Shown: one piece after another, positions 1 through 14,198 of the stretch
How the letters are laid out: every line of letters starts with the position of its first letter
Numbering within the stretch: position 1 is the stretch's first letter
Assembly: GCF_011397635.1 (NCBI RefSeq)
Contig: NC_064769.1
Span: 13,781,207 to 13,845,206 of the forward strand
Direction of reading: 5' to 3'
DNA length: 64,000 nt
From: Epinephelus fuscoguttatus
Lineage: Eukaryota; Chordata; Actinopteri; Perciformes; Serranidae
Made by a program: the position numbers and the translations under genes
Notes under the pieces: model-generated
Told to the model about the DNA's origin: nothing
Database searches by the model: none
What the model saw: only the letters and a program-made list of their open reading frames with translations

Positions 1-3000
1 TGTACCTTTTATGCAGAATAATGATGCAACACCGCCTTGAACAGGAAGTGTAGAAAGGGCTTCTGACAGCACGTGGCTGCTCAATGACAGGCTGCTTCAC
101 TTTTAGCATTTGAAAGCAGAGATACTGCAGGTCCTTCCTCCCTGCTGCTGTTAGATGTTACAACCAATTCTGCAGAGCACACAAACCAAAACTGACAATC
201 ATCACTCATGTGCAGTATCAGTAAATACAAAACTGTGTGATATACACACTTTCTTCGTGTAAAAATATGAATTCTGCCATGTTATCTGTCTGTTATATCT
301 TGATTTTTTTTACTGTTTACTTTTTTATTCTATATTGCTTTTTGTTTTTCCTGGTGTACCTTGTTTTGCACTTTCCCCTTTGCTGATGTTACAATGCAAA
401 TTGCCCCCCAAAAGACTAATAAATACATATCTTATTTTATCCTATCTTATCTTAAACATTAATGCTACCTCTCATGTTCTCAAATCTTTTGGCCATGCAT
501 GCAGAGGCAGAGAAACAGAATACATCAGCCAAGCGTTGATTTGGTGAGGAAGTTTCTGCCCCTCAAGAGTATAAATTACATGAACAGGCAGACATATATG
601 CATGTAAAAGAATCTTACTCAGTGAAATATGCGTGGGTGTGACACATAGGCATAGAGCTCACATGCAGACACACATGGTTATCTACTAGCTTGGCAGAAT
701 GATTTATTTTAGCAGTATCAAATTACCCCCTTACCCCAGTTGCATCAGTGTGAAGGATCTCATTCCACGGATACCCCCCCAGCAGTAGACTGTCTTTGTG
801 TGCTAAGCCTCTTTCACACTGCTTGGTTTATTGGGAAACCGGCTGGGTTGGCAGCCCCTCAGCTCCCATGTGAGTCAAGCGGGGTCACTATGCAATGAAC
901 TCCTGATGAGGTGACGGTGAAAAATGACTTGTCCCTGAATAGGAATTTGGTAATTTTACATAGACTAGACTAGACATAGGGGCCAGCAGCCCCTTGCTGG
1001 CAGTCTGCTTGGTTTTCTGAAGAATTTAAGCTTTAACAATACAGAATTTTATGCAGACCTTAAAAGTATTACCTATAAAAGGTGATGTGCTCCACACAAC
1101 ATACAGATGATTTGAAACTACCAGAAGTGGAAATAAAAATGTAGTATATCTTGACAGTTCCACTAGCAGAAGGGCCATGGGGTCATTAAAGTCAAACTAT
1201 TTTAGCCCCCTGGAAGTATGAATATCCACACCAAATGTCGGCGTCATGTGACATTACTATGACTTGTGGTCGACCACAGCACATGACTGCAAAACAAAGG
1301 TCATCAAAGTCATTTGTAAACAGGCTCTAGGGACAGTGTTACCAGAATTCATTAAGGTCATACCCAGTGGTTGTTAAGATATATGGCTCTGCACCAAGGC
1401 CTTAACATTTTTCTTAAATTACTTGAAGTTAATAAGAAGACTAAGAGTCTAATCTGTGAAGCTGTACTGAAGCATAGCAGTACTTTGAGCTAAATGGCAA
1501 TGTCAGCATGCTAACATGCTTAAAATGACAATGTTAACATGCTGACGTGCAGCGGGTGTAATGTTCACCATATTCACCATCTTTGTTTTATGTGTTAGTA
1601 TGCTAACATGTGCTAATTAGCACCAAACACAAAGTACAGCTGAGGCTGATAGAGATGCCATTAGCTTTCAAGTTCGTAGTCATAAAATGAAGTATTGGAC
1701 AAACTAGAATTTTGACCAGATGGTGGTGCTATCTCCTGTGCATCATGGATATCTGTGCCAAATTTTACAACAGTCTGTCCAATGGTTGTCAAATAATTTC
1801 ACAGAAGGTAAAAAAAAACAGTTGACCTCATGCTGGCACTGGGGAGGATCACTTCTGACTTTCATGAGTGTCTGGACCAAAGTTCACCCCCCATGTAATA
1901 GCTGTAAAAATATTTCAGCTGTGACCACCATGGACCAACAAACAGATGTTCACAAGATACAATGGATTAAAGAAATACATCTTTTGTTGATTACCTTTGA
2001 ATTAATTTAATTAATGTTCTTTAAGATCTTCACAGTAATCGAACTGCCTTCCTTTGGTACCCATGCAAACCAGGGATCTACCACTGCAGCACCTCAGTGT
2101 TGCCACTTGGTGCCCACTGGGTCAATGACGAACTGAATGGACCTTAATATGATTTTGATGAGTTCAGTAACAGCGGGGCTGGACTTCAGTTCAGCTGGTA
2201 GAGCTGTGTTAGGTGTCGCCTACTGAGACAAACCCATTTAGAGTATGCAAACCTTGTACACCACCACTGGAGGATTTAATGAATAGCTTCTTGCTGTGTC
2301 CTGTGTTGTGCATGTCTGTATTTGCCTGTCTCGACATCAAAGCCCTAGCACTAAGTGTATTTGTGTATTCACCTGCTACATGTGTTTTCAAATAGGGAGT
2401 GGTGTAGGAGTTTCTGCGGTAAATGCTGAGATAACAGGGTTTCTCTGTTCCTGTTTTCTATGTGGAATTTCATGTAGCATGCTGGGAGAGGGGTACCATA
2501 TAAAGCATGAAAGCATAAAGGATGAAAAGACGATAAAGAAAGACCATGCTTTCCCTTCCTCAATCTAAGGTGACAGCTTTATTGTCCTTGGCTACTCAGC
2601 TAAACTTTTGTCTCTGAACAAGGGACCCCAAAGGAGGAGGAGGGGGCCTGTGCGCCTGTGAAATAATGAGGCTTGTTGATGTGTTCAGCTCTTTTGGGCT
2701 TATTTCATACTGAAGTCCTGCTTTTAACTTTAATACAAAGCTGACACAATTAGGCCAAAGCGAGATTTCCTCTTGATGTGTTGTCAGAAGAAATACTAAT
2801 CCTCTCGCCCCCTTCCTTCTCCCCTTACTCCCTGTGTTTTGCAATTCCTAAAAAGATTCCTGCAGTGAATCAGGTTATCCTTGTCCAGAGGCAATGACAT
2901 CTGCTGTGAGAATTTTCTATCATACTGTGTTAATGAAACAGGAAAGTAAAGGTTTGTGCCTGTCCTGCACTTCCAACGCAACATAAGGCTGAGTCCTGAG

Positions 3001-3518
3001 GAATGTAGCTCAGATCATTAAGGTCACAGTCCTGCGCAACAAGTGGGCATCCAGCTCTCTGCATCACATGATATGTCAGCGGCTCTCCCTGAGTGCCCGT
3101 TGTCATTGGCAACAGCTGACAATGGAGCTGTGGAAGGGTCTCCCCAATACCATTCATGTGTGCAGCCAAAGCTGTTGTCTGACGCTCAGACAGCAGCTCT
3201 GCTCCACGACCCCCCCCCCCCCCCCCAAGGATGTTTTTGTTCTCTGGGTTGTTTTTACTACAGACAGATTGTGGAAAGATTCAAAACACATGTTCGCTGT
3301 TGCGAAACTTTTTGTACTTTTTCCAGCAAATACATTACCAGTTCAAAGCCACATTGAAAGAAAACACACCTCTTCTTAAAAATCGTATATAAAGCAGTAG
3401 CATGTTTTATGTGAATCAGTGTTTCTGCATTTATTAGAAACAAAACACAACCATTTCCATGTGTCTGAATGAACTATGTTTATGTCTTCACTGAGATATG
3501 CACTTTTTGTCACAACAG
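1..3518 (+). other. scarb2 intron 1 or upstream region, no coding exon found
   Basis: I looked for the LIMP-2 N-terminal exon (short cytoplasmic start plus hydrophobic helix ending before E-I-V-L) and did not find it. A dispersed repeat with many GCTAACATG-like words occupies about 1150-1810, and a run of about 16 C lies near 3210-3227. The acceptor of the first visible exon ends at 3518. Confidence 0.6.
1150..1810 (+). repeat. dispersed repeat, copy 1 (GCTAACATG-rich family)
   Basis: The block around 1480-1735 (TTTGAGCTAAATG, AACACAAAGTACAGCTGAGG, GGACAAA, TTTTGACCAG) recurs at 38186-38365 and, more diverged and inverted, around 7800-8450. It is a non-coding interspersed element; the class was not determined. 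Ends are approximate. Confidence 0.6.
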
Positions 3519-6500
3519 GAGATTGTTTTGGTCGAGGGCAGCCGTGTGTTTGAGTCATGGAAAACCCCTCCCCCTCCTGTCTACATGGAGTTTTTCTTCT
3601 TCAATGTGACCAATGTGGATGCCTTCCTCGGGGAAGGGGCCAAACCAGTGGTCAATCAGGTCGGACCCTACACATACAGGTAGGATAAAACAGCACACCA
3701 CTGTACACACAGTGTATGTACGCATGGGCTGCCAAAAAGTCATGTTGTCAAATATTTGTTGTTATATGTGTAGGAGGTGGTTTCTGCTTGTAGACCTGCA
3801 TATAGGTCCACCAGGTACTCTGGCACTATATTCATCCTTACTGTGTTGAATGTAAAAGCAATTAAAAATCTTTAAATAAAATCCTTAAAAACATCCAGTG
3901 TAGAAAAATAGGATGTGTTCTTTCTACTTTTGAGACCAAATTGAAGTGTGTTACAGAGACCACCAGTGTTGGGAAAATTGCTCTCAAAATGTAATAAATT
4001 CCATATTACAATTTACCTTTATTTAAAGTAATTGGTTACTATACAATATTACTCTCTGTGTAGAGTATTTAGTTAATAATTACAATAATTTTGTGTTAAT
4101 GTCACCAAAATGACTGTAGAAGAACAGGCATTTTAAATTGATGAGGGTCATGTTGTTTCACAGCAGGTAGTCAAAGCACAGAGGCTCCAGTTTATTACAG
4201 TTCATTTCAAATCCAGTGCTGCACAGGTCTGACCCATCATGCATTCACATTAGGGCTGGGCGACCAAAATCTCATATCACGATATAGGTCATTTCATATC
4301 CTGATAATGAAACATATCACAATATAGCACATTTTAATCCAATGAATAAAAAGATCCAATGTAATCCGTGCAAAAGATTGACAGACTCCAATATTGCCGT
4401 AAAAAGTGTAATTTGCATCAAAACAATATAAACGATAGAGCAAAATATGAAACAATAGACATTTTTCTCTCATCACACAATATATATCATCATATTGCAC
4501 AGCTCTAATTCACATACTGTGGTTACCACTTTGTATTAAAATCCCCTGCTTATATTAATGTTCAAGTGATGATATAAAACAATTAAATAGCCTAGACCTT
4601 TTAAAATAAATGAATAGCTTTGGACACAGGGAGGGTCAGGCATGATGTCAAGATGTTGATAATTATTTATAGGCCATAGTATAAAACACAATAAACAAAT
4701 ATTGAGGTTAGCAGAACAAACGGAATGGCATGTGGTTAAGTCACTATGAGGAGTGCAAATTAATACACCGGAGCTGGGGGACTGTGTGCCGATCAGCTAC
4801 AGCAGCACTGGAGAGAGTTATGCATAAGAACAGACGGTGTGCTGGTGTTGCTCTGCAGTTGTAGAGGATGTGAGTGGAAACACATCCAACATATACTAAC
4901 ATCACCCAGATGTGCCGAGCATTGGGATGAGGAAAAAACAAACCAGAGGTCAGCTCCTTATCCTTATATTCAGGTAGCATTAGAATGCAAAAGTAGAATA
5001 CATACATTTTAGATGTTGCTGGTGTATTAATGGAAACTCACTGAACACGATAAGGCACAGTCCCAAATGTGCCGGTCACATGTACACCTTTCTAGGCCTA
5101 TGCTGTAGTGTAAAATGACATGACAACACACAACAACCATCAGGGATGTTTTTTCTGGTGGTTATGTGTTACGAGGTATTGTAAATGTGATGATATTACC
5201 CGAAATCATGATGGTAAGGTGTTATATTACTCTGTTACTGCTGAAACGTAATATATTACTGTAACGTGTTATTTTTGTAACGCGTCATCACCACCAACCA
5301 TTCATGTAAAATCTCTATAAAGCAGACTGTTGCTGTTTCTGTGTGTTGAGTTTATCGACTCTGTGGGTTCTTGCACTGTAATTGCTCTTGTCTCAACATT
5401 TAGACTGCACCAGCCAAACCACATACCAGAAACATAGGTTCTGCAAGGCAGAGTTGCTGTTGAAATGTGCATGTGTGTAAACTGAAAAAGGGACATCAGC
5501 TTCTACTTCTCTGCTTCCTCTTGTGGTGTACTTAGTCACTCTTATTTTAATTACATATTCAAAAGCATGAAAAAACAACCCAGGAAGGTTGGCTGTTTGT
5601 AAAATTACCGCCACGATTTGACTATGTTTCTTCACATCCTGTCTGGTATGTCATGTGATATCCTGATAAGAAACGTTGAGTAGATTAGTCATTTTGAACA
5701 ACTATTAATGCACACACTGAAACCCTTAAATAAATATCAAGGTTCACTGCTGAGTCACCAAAAATGGTCACAGTGCATATTTAAATAATCTGCTTGTGCC
5801 ACTCTGTGTAACCGTTCAGGTTACCTCATCTTAAACGGATGTTGTATTAAAAGGAAGCACTCATGTGATGACACTGACATGTTAACCTAAATGCATGTGC
5901 AATGCAATTTGAGTTTTTAACTCCTCTGTGATGCTCATTTGTAACAGGAGCAATTCTAGAGAGCTTAATGAAAATTTAAAAGTATGTTTTCTTGTGTTTG
6001 CCCAGGGAGTACAGGTATAAAGACAATGTGAGCATGGTGGAAGATGGCAAGAAGGTGTCCGCATACAACACCAAAAGCTTTGTGTTCCTGAGAGAGAAGT
6101 CTGTGGGTGACCCAGCTGTGGATAACATCACCACGGTCAACATCCCTGCTTGGGTGAGTCATGAAGTAAAGGTCTTAGACAAGGGGAGGAAAGTGGAACT
6201 CCAAGTAGGGGAAAGTGAAGCATGTGTTCTTTGGCTTTCCTCTGCACTTTGGTTCCTCAGTCCCCCCTCAATGCCCACCACCTCATCCTGTATTCTTTTA
6301 CATCTCCTCTCCACTCTGCCCCACTCCCACTTCCTGTCTACAGGCTGTAATGAACAAGGTGAAAGGGAGTTTCTTCAAGTCCTCCATGGTGTCCATCTGG
6401 ATGAACTCTTTGGGGAGCGGTCTCTTCACTACTCGCACGGTGGATGAATTGCTGTGGGGCTACGAAGATCCTTTGCTGGCCCGCATCGCTCCCTCCAATC

Positions 6501-9500
6501 CTGACGTGGAGAAGGTCTTTGGCCTCATGTACAAGGCATGTACAGCTCTACAAATAATTAAAGCTGATGAATCTCAGATGGTGTTTGTTTATGGCTTAAG
6601 AAAAGGAAGATCTGTTAATTCGTTTTTCTTTAATTTCTCCGTGAAATCCAGTCAACCCTAAAGATCACTGTAACAGGTGTTTTCTATGTTAAGAGGTTGA
6701 GTGTTTTTTAAGACATGAGCACATTTTATTTATTTAAATCTTCTTTTTAAAATTGATCTATTTAGAAAAATGGAAGCAATGACGGGGAATTTGTCTACCA
6801 CACTGGGGAGCAGAACTACTTGGATTATGGCCGCGTTGAAACATGGAAAGGGCAAAGGTAGCACTGTTGCAGTCTCACATAGACACACTCTCTCTCTGTC
6901 TTCATCCACTCTCATGAAACTTCATTGGGTAACCTTTGGGTTTGAAAGTTTCTCAAATGTGCTGCTTTTTGCCAGTCATAAGGGACCGCTGTCTCTCTCT
7001 CTGTCTGTCTGTCTGTCTGTCTGTTTGCCTGTTGTCTGGGTTGTTGCCCACAGTCCAGAGCACAGGACAGGACATCCTGAAACTCAGAATGCCTCTGGCT
7101 TTTTAGTGACCTTTCTTATCCCATTTTATCGCCCCAGCACAGAGTCTTTAATTATGCTCCTTACTCCTGGGAAAGAACTCTTATCAATTCTCAGATAAAT
7201 CATGTTTGATCATAATACGTTTCATTGTAATTTATTGTCATTAAGATGGAGATGATAATAGTGTTGACAATGAAAGTAGGGTTTTTGAAAACAGCATGTC
7301 AAGCCAAAAAGAACCAAAATGTTTTTTTTGTTCTGTGTTTGTCCAAGAAAAAAAAAAATAGTAAAGCAAAGTAAATTGTATAGGCATGCTCAGTTCGAAA
7401 AACATTTTTAGTCACTTTTCAGGCAGCAGACATTTTCCACATTTCACCAGTGCCCAAAGAAATACCCTCTGTATGAACATTGTACTTGTTTAAATTGCAT
7501 AAATGTTCTCTTGATCTCTTATATATGAAATAGTCATGTTTGTGATGATGTGTTGTTTTGCAGCCAACTGTCCTTCTGGACGTCTAACCAAAGCAACAGC
7601 ATCAATGGATCAGATGGAAGTGCTTTCCATCCCCTGCTGGAGAAGAATGAACGTATTTACATCTTCACTCCAGACTTATGCAGGTATGCAGCCTACTGCT
7701 CCCATGTGGGCCACAAATATGTAAATCACTTTCACTACATCATTGGCCATTGCTATTGTATTTTTTACGAGTGCAGTGTTACATAACTATTACAGCAGCA
7801 GTATTAACCTGTTTTTAGCCACGCTAGCATGGCTCTCTGGATGGCAGCTTGCTCGATCCACCACTTTGGTCCAGACTGAAATATTTAAAATCCATCCGAT
7901 GGATTCCCGTGAAATTTGTTTCAGATATGGTGCCCAGAAGATGAATCCTTATGACTTTTGTGATCTTGAGAACTTTCCTCCAGCACTACCAGCACGTCAA
8001 AATTTTGAAGTAATGACATCTCCATCAGCCATAGCTGCACTTTGTGTTTGTCGCTCACTAGCAAAAGTGAACATGCTAAATGTTAGGCAGCTGTGGCTCA
8101 GAGGTAGAATGGGTTGTTCAGCAATCAGAAGATCAGCGGTTCATTCCCCAGCTCCTCCAAGTCCAGTATCCTTGTGCAAGATACTGAACCCCAAATTACT
8201 CCCAATGGCTGTTCAAAAAACTGAGTGGCAGGTGGCACCCTGTATGGTAGTCTCAGCAATCAATGGGTGAATGTGACTGGTAGTGTAAGAAGTGCTTTGA
8301 GTGGTCCGATGACTAGAAGGGTGCTGTATAAGTGCAAGTGCTGCTAAATCAGCATGTTAGCATCGTCACTGTTAGCATGTTAGAATTCTGATATTAGCAT
8401 TTAGCACCACTGGTCCTGTTTGAATGGGGTTTAGCAGGGAGTGACAGTACGTAATATAGTAAACAGCAGCATGGCAAGGAATGCTGACGGCTGAACGTCC
8501 CCAGAAACACTGACTAACCAAAAAAAAAACACCTGCTTGACTCGAAGAATTTCAGTCGACTGGGAGTCTCTAAATGATTTGGAGTGAGTACAGCTTCAGA
8601 GATCTGCTAGCATGGCTATGAACTCTTGTTGTGAGTTAGATATGAGGATGATATTCATCTGACTCAAGAACAAAGATTTAGTTGTATTACATCACTAAAG
8701 TAATCTGACCGTAACAGGGATTTGCATCCTCCCATTTGTCCTAGTGGACCCTAGTGTCCCTGATATTTTACCTGCGGATGGTGTGGTCATGATGAAGCCA
8801 CGTCTATTTCTGGCACATGACCTGGCCTCATAACACTGGACTCAACTCACTTCACAGCAGGACGCAGGCTTTTATATCTAGTATGGAAATAATGTTCCCA
8901 GGCCTGGGATCCCGTGGATTGTTATCATAACATCCTGATCACTTACAAGCTGCACAACAGGTGACTTCTGTTTTTCTCACCAAGGCTTTACTGCCTATAC
9001 TGTGTGTGCTTTCTGAAAGACTTATATGTCAGTTTCCAGGAAACCCTTAATGGACAGGCCTACATGGAGAGGAATGTTGGCCTGGAGGGTAATGTAAGGG
9101 TGAGTGAGGAAGGGGAAGGCAAATCGTGGGAGTGACATTGAAGAAACCCTGAGAAAAAAACTCCTTAAAGCATTTTATGATTGTTGACGAGTATTGGGTA
9201 TTCTCAGCATTGGGAAAGAAAAGTTGTTTCTATTCTTGACCAGCTGGAACAAATAACTTTAATTATGCTTTCCGCATAAAATGGGCTGTATGCATCTTGC
9301 CAACTTTTCATCTTACTTCTCAGAAATGTTTGCCAGACATGTTGATTACTAATACTCACAAATAACAGTCAGATTTCTGGAGAATCTTGCTTGCAGGATG
9401 TTAAAGCCTCTCACACTGTGACTAAATGATAAGTAGTGCCCAGGGATTACTGATTTTGCAAATACTACGCCTTGAACTGTGCCTTGCTGATGATGAGAAC

Positions 9501-12500
9501 TTCTAAGTTAGAAAATAACCTCGACCAAAAAAGACCTCTGCGTTGCTGCAGACATCCACCCCTTTTTGTCGAGTGTGGAAAGAATCTGTTGGAGTGGCAT
9601 GGTTGTACCTTTGACTCTGATTGGAAACATGTCAAAACCCCCTCTCCCAAATGTTTACACTCTCACCTACTTATTCATTGCCTGGCGGCTTCATCACGCC
9701 TGTCTGTGCTATTGTCAGTGAAGGGAAGGATCCCTCCCTGTTTCCCGTACTTTTGTTACCATAATGCGAAGAGGAAATGTTCCATTAAGTTATACATGTT
9801 CATCTTCACATGCACTCTTTGATTCATGTGTTTTCAGGCTTAAGTTCCTGTAAGAGTAGCACGACAACACTTTGTGTTAAAGCATGTTTAGTTAATGACA
9901 TCTGGGACTGATCTGCACCTGTAAGTGTCTGTGACCTGGCAGGGTTGTCTGCCTTTGGTCGAGTAACTGACAGCTGGACCACAGACACCTCAACATTTTG
10001 ATGAATGGCAAACAGGTGTCATTGTTCAAATACCAAGTTGCCTTCTGCCACATGTTAATCTTTCCTCTAGCTATGATCCCTTTATATTTTAAGACTTGAT
10101 GTGATTTTAAATAGATTCTGACATAAACAACCACTTTTCCAAATATTCACTAAACAAAAAAAAAGAAGCAAACCAAATCAGAAGACAAAGATTAAACCCA
10201 GCATGGGTCCAAGGATATGCAAAAACAAAAAATATCAGTAAAAAACAAAACATGACGCAGATTAGAAACACCTAAAGCTGTACTTTTATGAGAAAATAAA
10301 ACTTTTTCATATTTGCTGAAACTGTCTGTATACTAGATGAGACAGCTAACCTTTGAAAAAAAAAAATCATATTCCTCTGCCTTCTCTATTGCCTTGTAGC
10401 TTTTCTAATGGCCTTACTACACATAAATGAAAACAGCCAATCAGAGCTGAGGAGTCTCTAAGGCCCTGATCACACAGAAAGCGATTTAGCAGCTGGAGGC
10501 GCCTTTTGTAATTGTTTTTAATGAGAATGAAACTTTTTGCTACGCGCTTCACTTTTCTGTGGTCTAGGCACCTGGCGTTTTTTGCTGGAGCGCTCTGAAC
10601 TCCTTGATATGAAAAAACCTTTAACTTAAAGCAGAAAAAAGCCCCACGTTATCTCTTTATTCTTTTTTCCCCATTGTCCAATTATTTGAGAGATGGGCCT
10701 TCTGTGGTGGTCACAACAAGAAGTTTACAGTTAATAAACAACAGTGGAGAAACTGGTAGTAACCGTTGCTTAACACCCTGAGCTATATGGCCCGACAACA
10801 GACAGCAGGTTGTCAAACTGGCCCCGAGTCATCCTTAAATATGCCTGCAAACAGCCATCATAGAGGTGAAGCTCCTGGACCAACTGGCGGTACTCCCTGT
10901 GATCCACCCTCTTTTTTAGGGTCTCATGTACCCACACAGATATCTGTTTCCCTGTCCCCAGCAAACTATTTGCTGACAGCCTCTCACCCTCAACCAGAGC
11001 TAGAGCAAGTACCCTCTGCCTTAACATTTTAAGATCTAGATACTAATTGTTGTCAAATATCTAAAAAAAATGGCAGATTGATCACGCGGGAAGGTTAGAA
11101 TAAGGAGGTGAGTCTATGGTTTCCTGGCAACAATAAAAAGGCGCAGCAAATGGTTTTTTTTTTGTTGTTGTTTTTTGTTTTTTTTTTCCACTAGTGGCAT
11201 TCAGTTTTTTTTAAAAAAGGCAGTGTGGCGCGCCTCTCATTTTGGAACCTGCAAAACACCTTCTGTGTGGTAGGGGCCTAACACAGCTGTCAATCAAGTC
11301 AATCACTGCTTGTGAACTGTGGTCAAACTGTCAAAGTAGGCAGCGCTGATCAAATGTAAATCAAGACTCTGTTACTGCATTGCCTATTTATCACGTCAAA
11401 TTTTTTCATATTAACCTATTTTAATGTGCTGTTTAGCTGTAAAATGAGAAGGTCGGTCCAGCTGGTGGAGATTTAATTATGGTAGATATTACTGATTATA
11501 CAATTAGTACTTTTTCACTAAAGTACCACTACAAGTACATTCCCCCATCTCTCCTTGCTCCGTTCCCTTTAAATGTTTTTGCACTTACAATACAAGTATC
11601 TCACGACATTTCATCAAACTTTGGCCCGCACACATTGGGGGGATTCAGATACAGAAGAAGCAAATGTCAGCATAGTTTATCTGAAATTAATTCACACTGT
11701 AACAGTCTCTCATGGCCACCGGTACAAGGCAGAGGCTTTCACAGTCCTGTCCTAGTGAGGAAACACATAAGGCTTTTTGCATGGCTTCTCTCACAAAGGT
11801 CAAGGGAAAGGTCTTTACAGTATTGTTGCACGATTGGTGGGCTGAGAAGCGAAGGGCCGCATCCTCCCGGCTAGTTGGCAGACACTGTATGGACTCCTTT
11901 GTTCTCACTGAGAATCATCGGGATTCCCTAGATAGAACAGAGCTGCAGATACATAGAATGAGGATGAACTGCTCACAGGAACGCAATTCCCCCCCCAGAG
12001 CTGTAAAAACACAGCCAACATTAAAACACAGATAAAGATTTATTCCTCCACTCCCAGCACAAAAGAAGGTCCACACCACAATACAGCATTATTTCCTCTT
12101 TGTGTTTAGAATGAAAGAAAAGGGTTTCAGCATAATGCGAAAGTCAATAAGCATCCTCCAGCTTTTCCCTTGAAATTGAAAGTCATAAGTCATTTTTTTA
12201 TTGTTATTTTTTAAGAGGAGAGGAGAATTGAGTTTCAGGTCATGTTTGCTTGTGAACAGGTGTTAAAGCTCCCAATAGGCAGGTAAAATCTTAATTGAAC
12301 AGTTGACAAACATGTGGAGCAGGAGCCAGCAGAGTGTGCACTTATTTATTTTATCATTCTGTGCAGCAAACCACTTTTGTTACATGACTTTTTAATGAAC
12401 TAACGGCATTTGTTGAATTGAGACTTAGCAGAGAGCATTCAGAAGTGCATGTGTTCCTACGTGGAAATGGTTTTAAAATTAAGGGACCAGGCATGCATGT

Positions 12501-14158
12501 AGGAATATTATTACAGTGATTCTATAGAGCTGTTTTTATTGCTCTGTGAAGAAATCACTATAGTATTCTGTTTATATTCCTATTGCATGCATAGTGTTTC
12601 TGACAGTTGTGCTTTTGGAAAGGGTTTAGTGACAGTTTTTATTGTGAAATTCCCTAACACAGTTTTTCTACAGTTCTCAGCGAGAATGCTAATATTCAGG
12701 CTGTAACCTGTATAAAAACTTTGAGCAATAGAATGGAAAGACACAGAGGAAGAGAAAATTGATTTTGTTTCATCGTGTCCTGTAATGTTCTTGCTTTACT
12801 CTTCAGGTCCATCCACATGGAGTTTGAGAAAGATGTTGAGGTGAAAGGAATCCCAGCATACCGCTTCACACCGCCGCGCTCTGTTTTAGCCAGCAAAGAG
12901 GAGAACCCAGCCAATGAGGGTTTCTGTGTCACCCCACAAGAGTGCCTGGGAACTGGCCTTCTTAAAGTCAGTCCCTGTCGGAAAGGTAAGTGTCAGCTTG
13001 TGCAGCGTGTTTTCTCCCCTACACTCTGCACGTTCACATGTCCGCCTCAGGGTACTACATTCTGCGCCCACAGCTCTGTCCTTAGTTAGCTGCTGAACGT
13101 ACCCTCTGACTTTTCTAGTAAAGACAAACCTTTACTTTGAAAGCCATGATCTTGGATTTTTTTTGCCTGTTTTTTCTGATTTCCACTTGTTGTTGTCATT
13201 TATATATCAGTCAAGCCCCTCTTTTGTTTTCCTACTATCACCAGCACTAATAACCTCTAAATGACCCATGTGACACAGCTCCCCAGCCCTCTCCACACCT
13301 CAGGCACCATCTGACCGTGACTGACCCAGTAGCTGAGGGGGCGGTAAGCCCTGTCACCTGATTCTGGCCTTGAATATGACCAGGCGTTACCTTGTAGCCT
13401 CTGTGTTCCCTGCTCAAATTTTTTTCTTAACTACTATCACTCCCAGTGAAAGAACAATAGCAGTGTTATAACATGTTTTACGCCTCAACTATAAATAATA
13501 CCCCATGTTTGTTTTTTATGCATTTTTATTACCTTTGAGGCATTTCATTACTTATTATGACAATCATCTTGCAGATAACATTACGTCTGTTTTTCCTCTC
13601 TTTGTCAAAGTCATTCATATTGTTTTGCAGTAAGCGGTGTGCTTGTACTGTATCAAATTGATCTGCTTTTAAATGTATTACCTCACACAATAACTTTACC
13701 ACAACAAAAAGAAGACGTGATGTTCACTTGTGTTAGAATAACTCTTTGAAACAGGTTACAAGTTTCGGCATGTTGATACTAAAATGATCAGAAATGATTT
13801 GATACAGTACGCGCACACTGCCTCTGCAAAACAATATGAATTTTGCTGACAAAGACAGAAAAGCAGGCATGATGTTATTTGCTGTGACAGGTAAGTGTTT
13901 GCAAGAATTATTTTTATAGCGTACTGAGATGAAAGGAAACTAATAGCTGCCGTGCACATTAATGTTAAGCAAACATGATAGCCCAATTAAAAAACAAACA
14001 TCAAAGCTCTTTGAGGTCATGGTCCAAACATAGTTTGGCGGGCAACAGGGGTTTCATTCTACTGGGATTTAAAGGAATGTACTCAGGGTGAAGTTTGGGG
14101 TCAGGTTTTGAGCAGTGCACACAGTGATTAGGCAGCACTCATAAGTATACCAATATGA

Positions 14159-14198
<40 letters not shown>

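Noticed and set aside
5992-6661. Long open frames of 148-151 codons on the + strand
   Set aside because: They are read-through of scarb2 exons 3 and 4 into introns; splice sites and LIMP-2 homology define the true exons.
11479-12035. Overlapping + strand ORFs of 131 and 107 codons in scarb2 intron 6
   Set aside because: No domain, no plausible splice phase with scarb2, not similar to any family I know.
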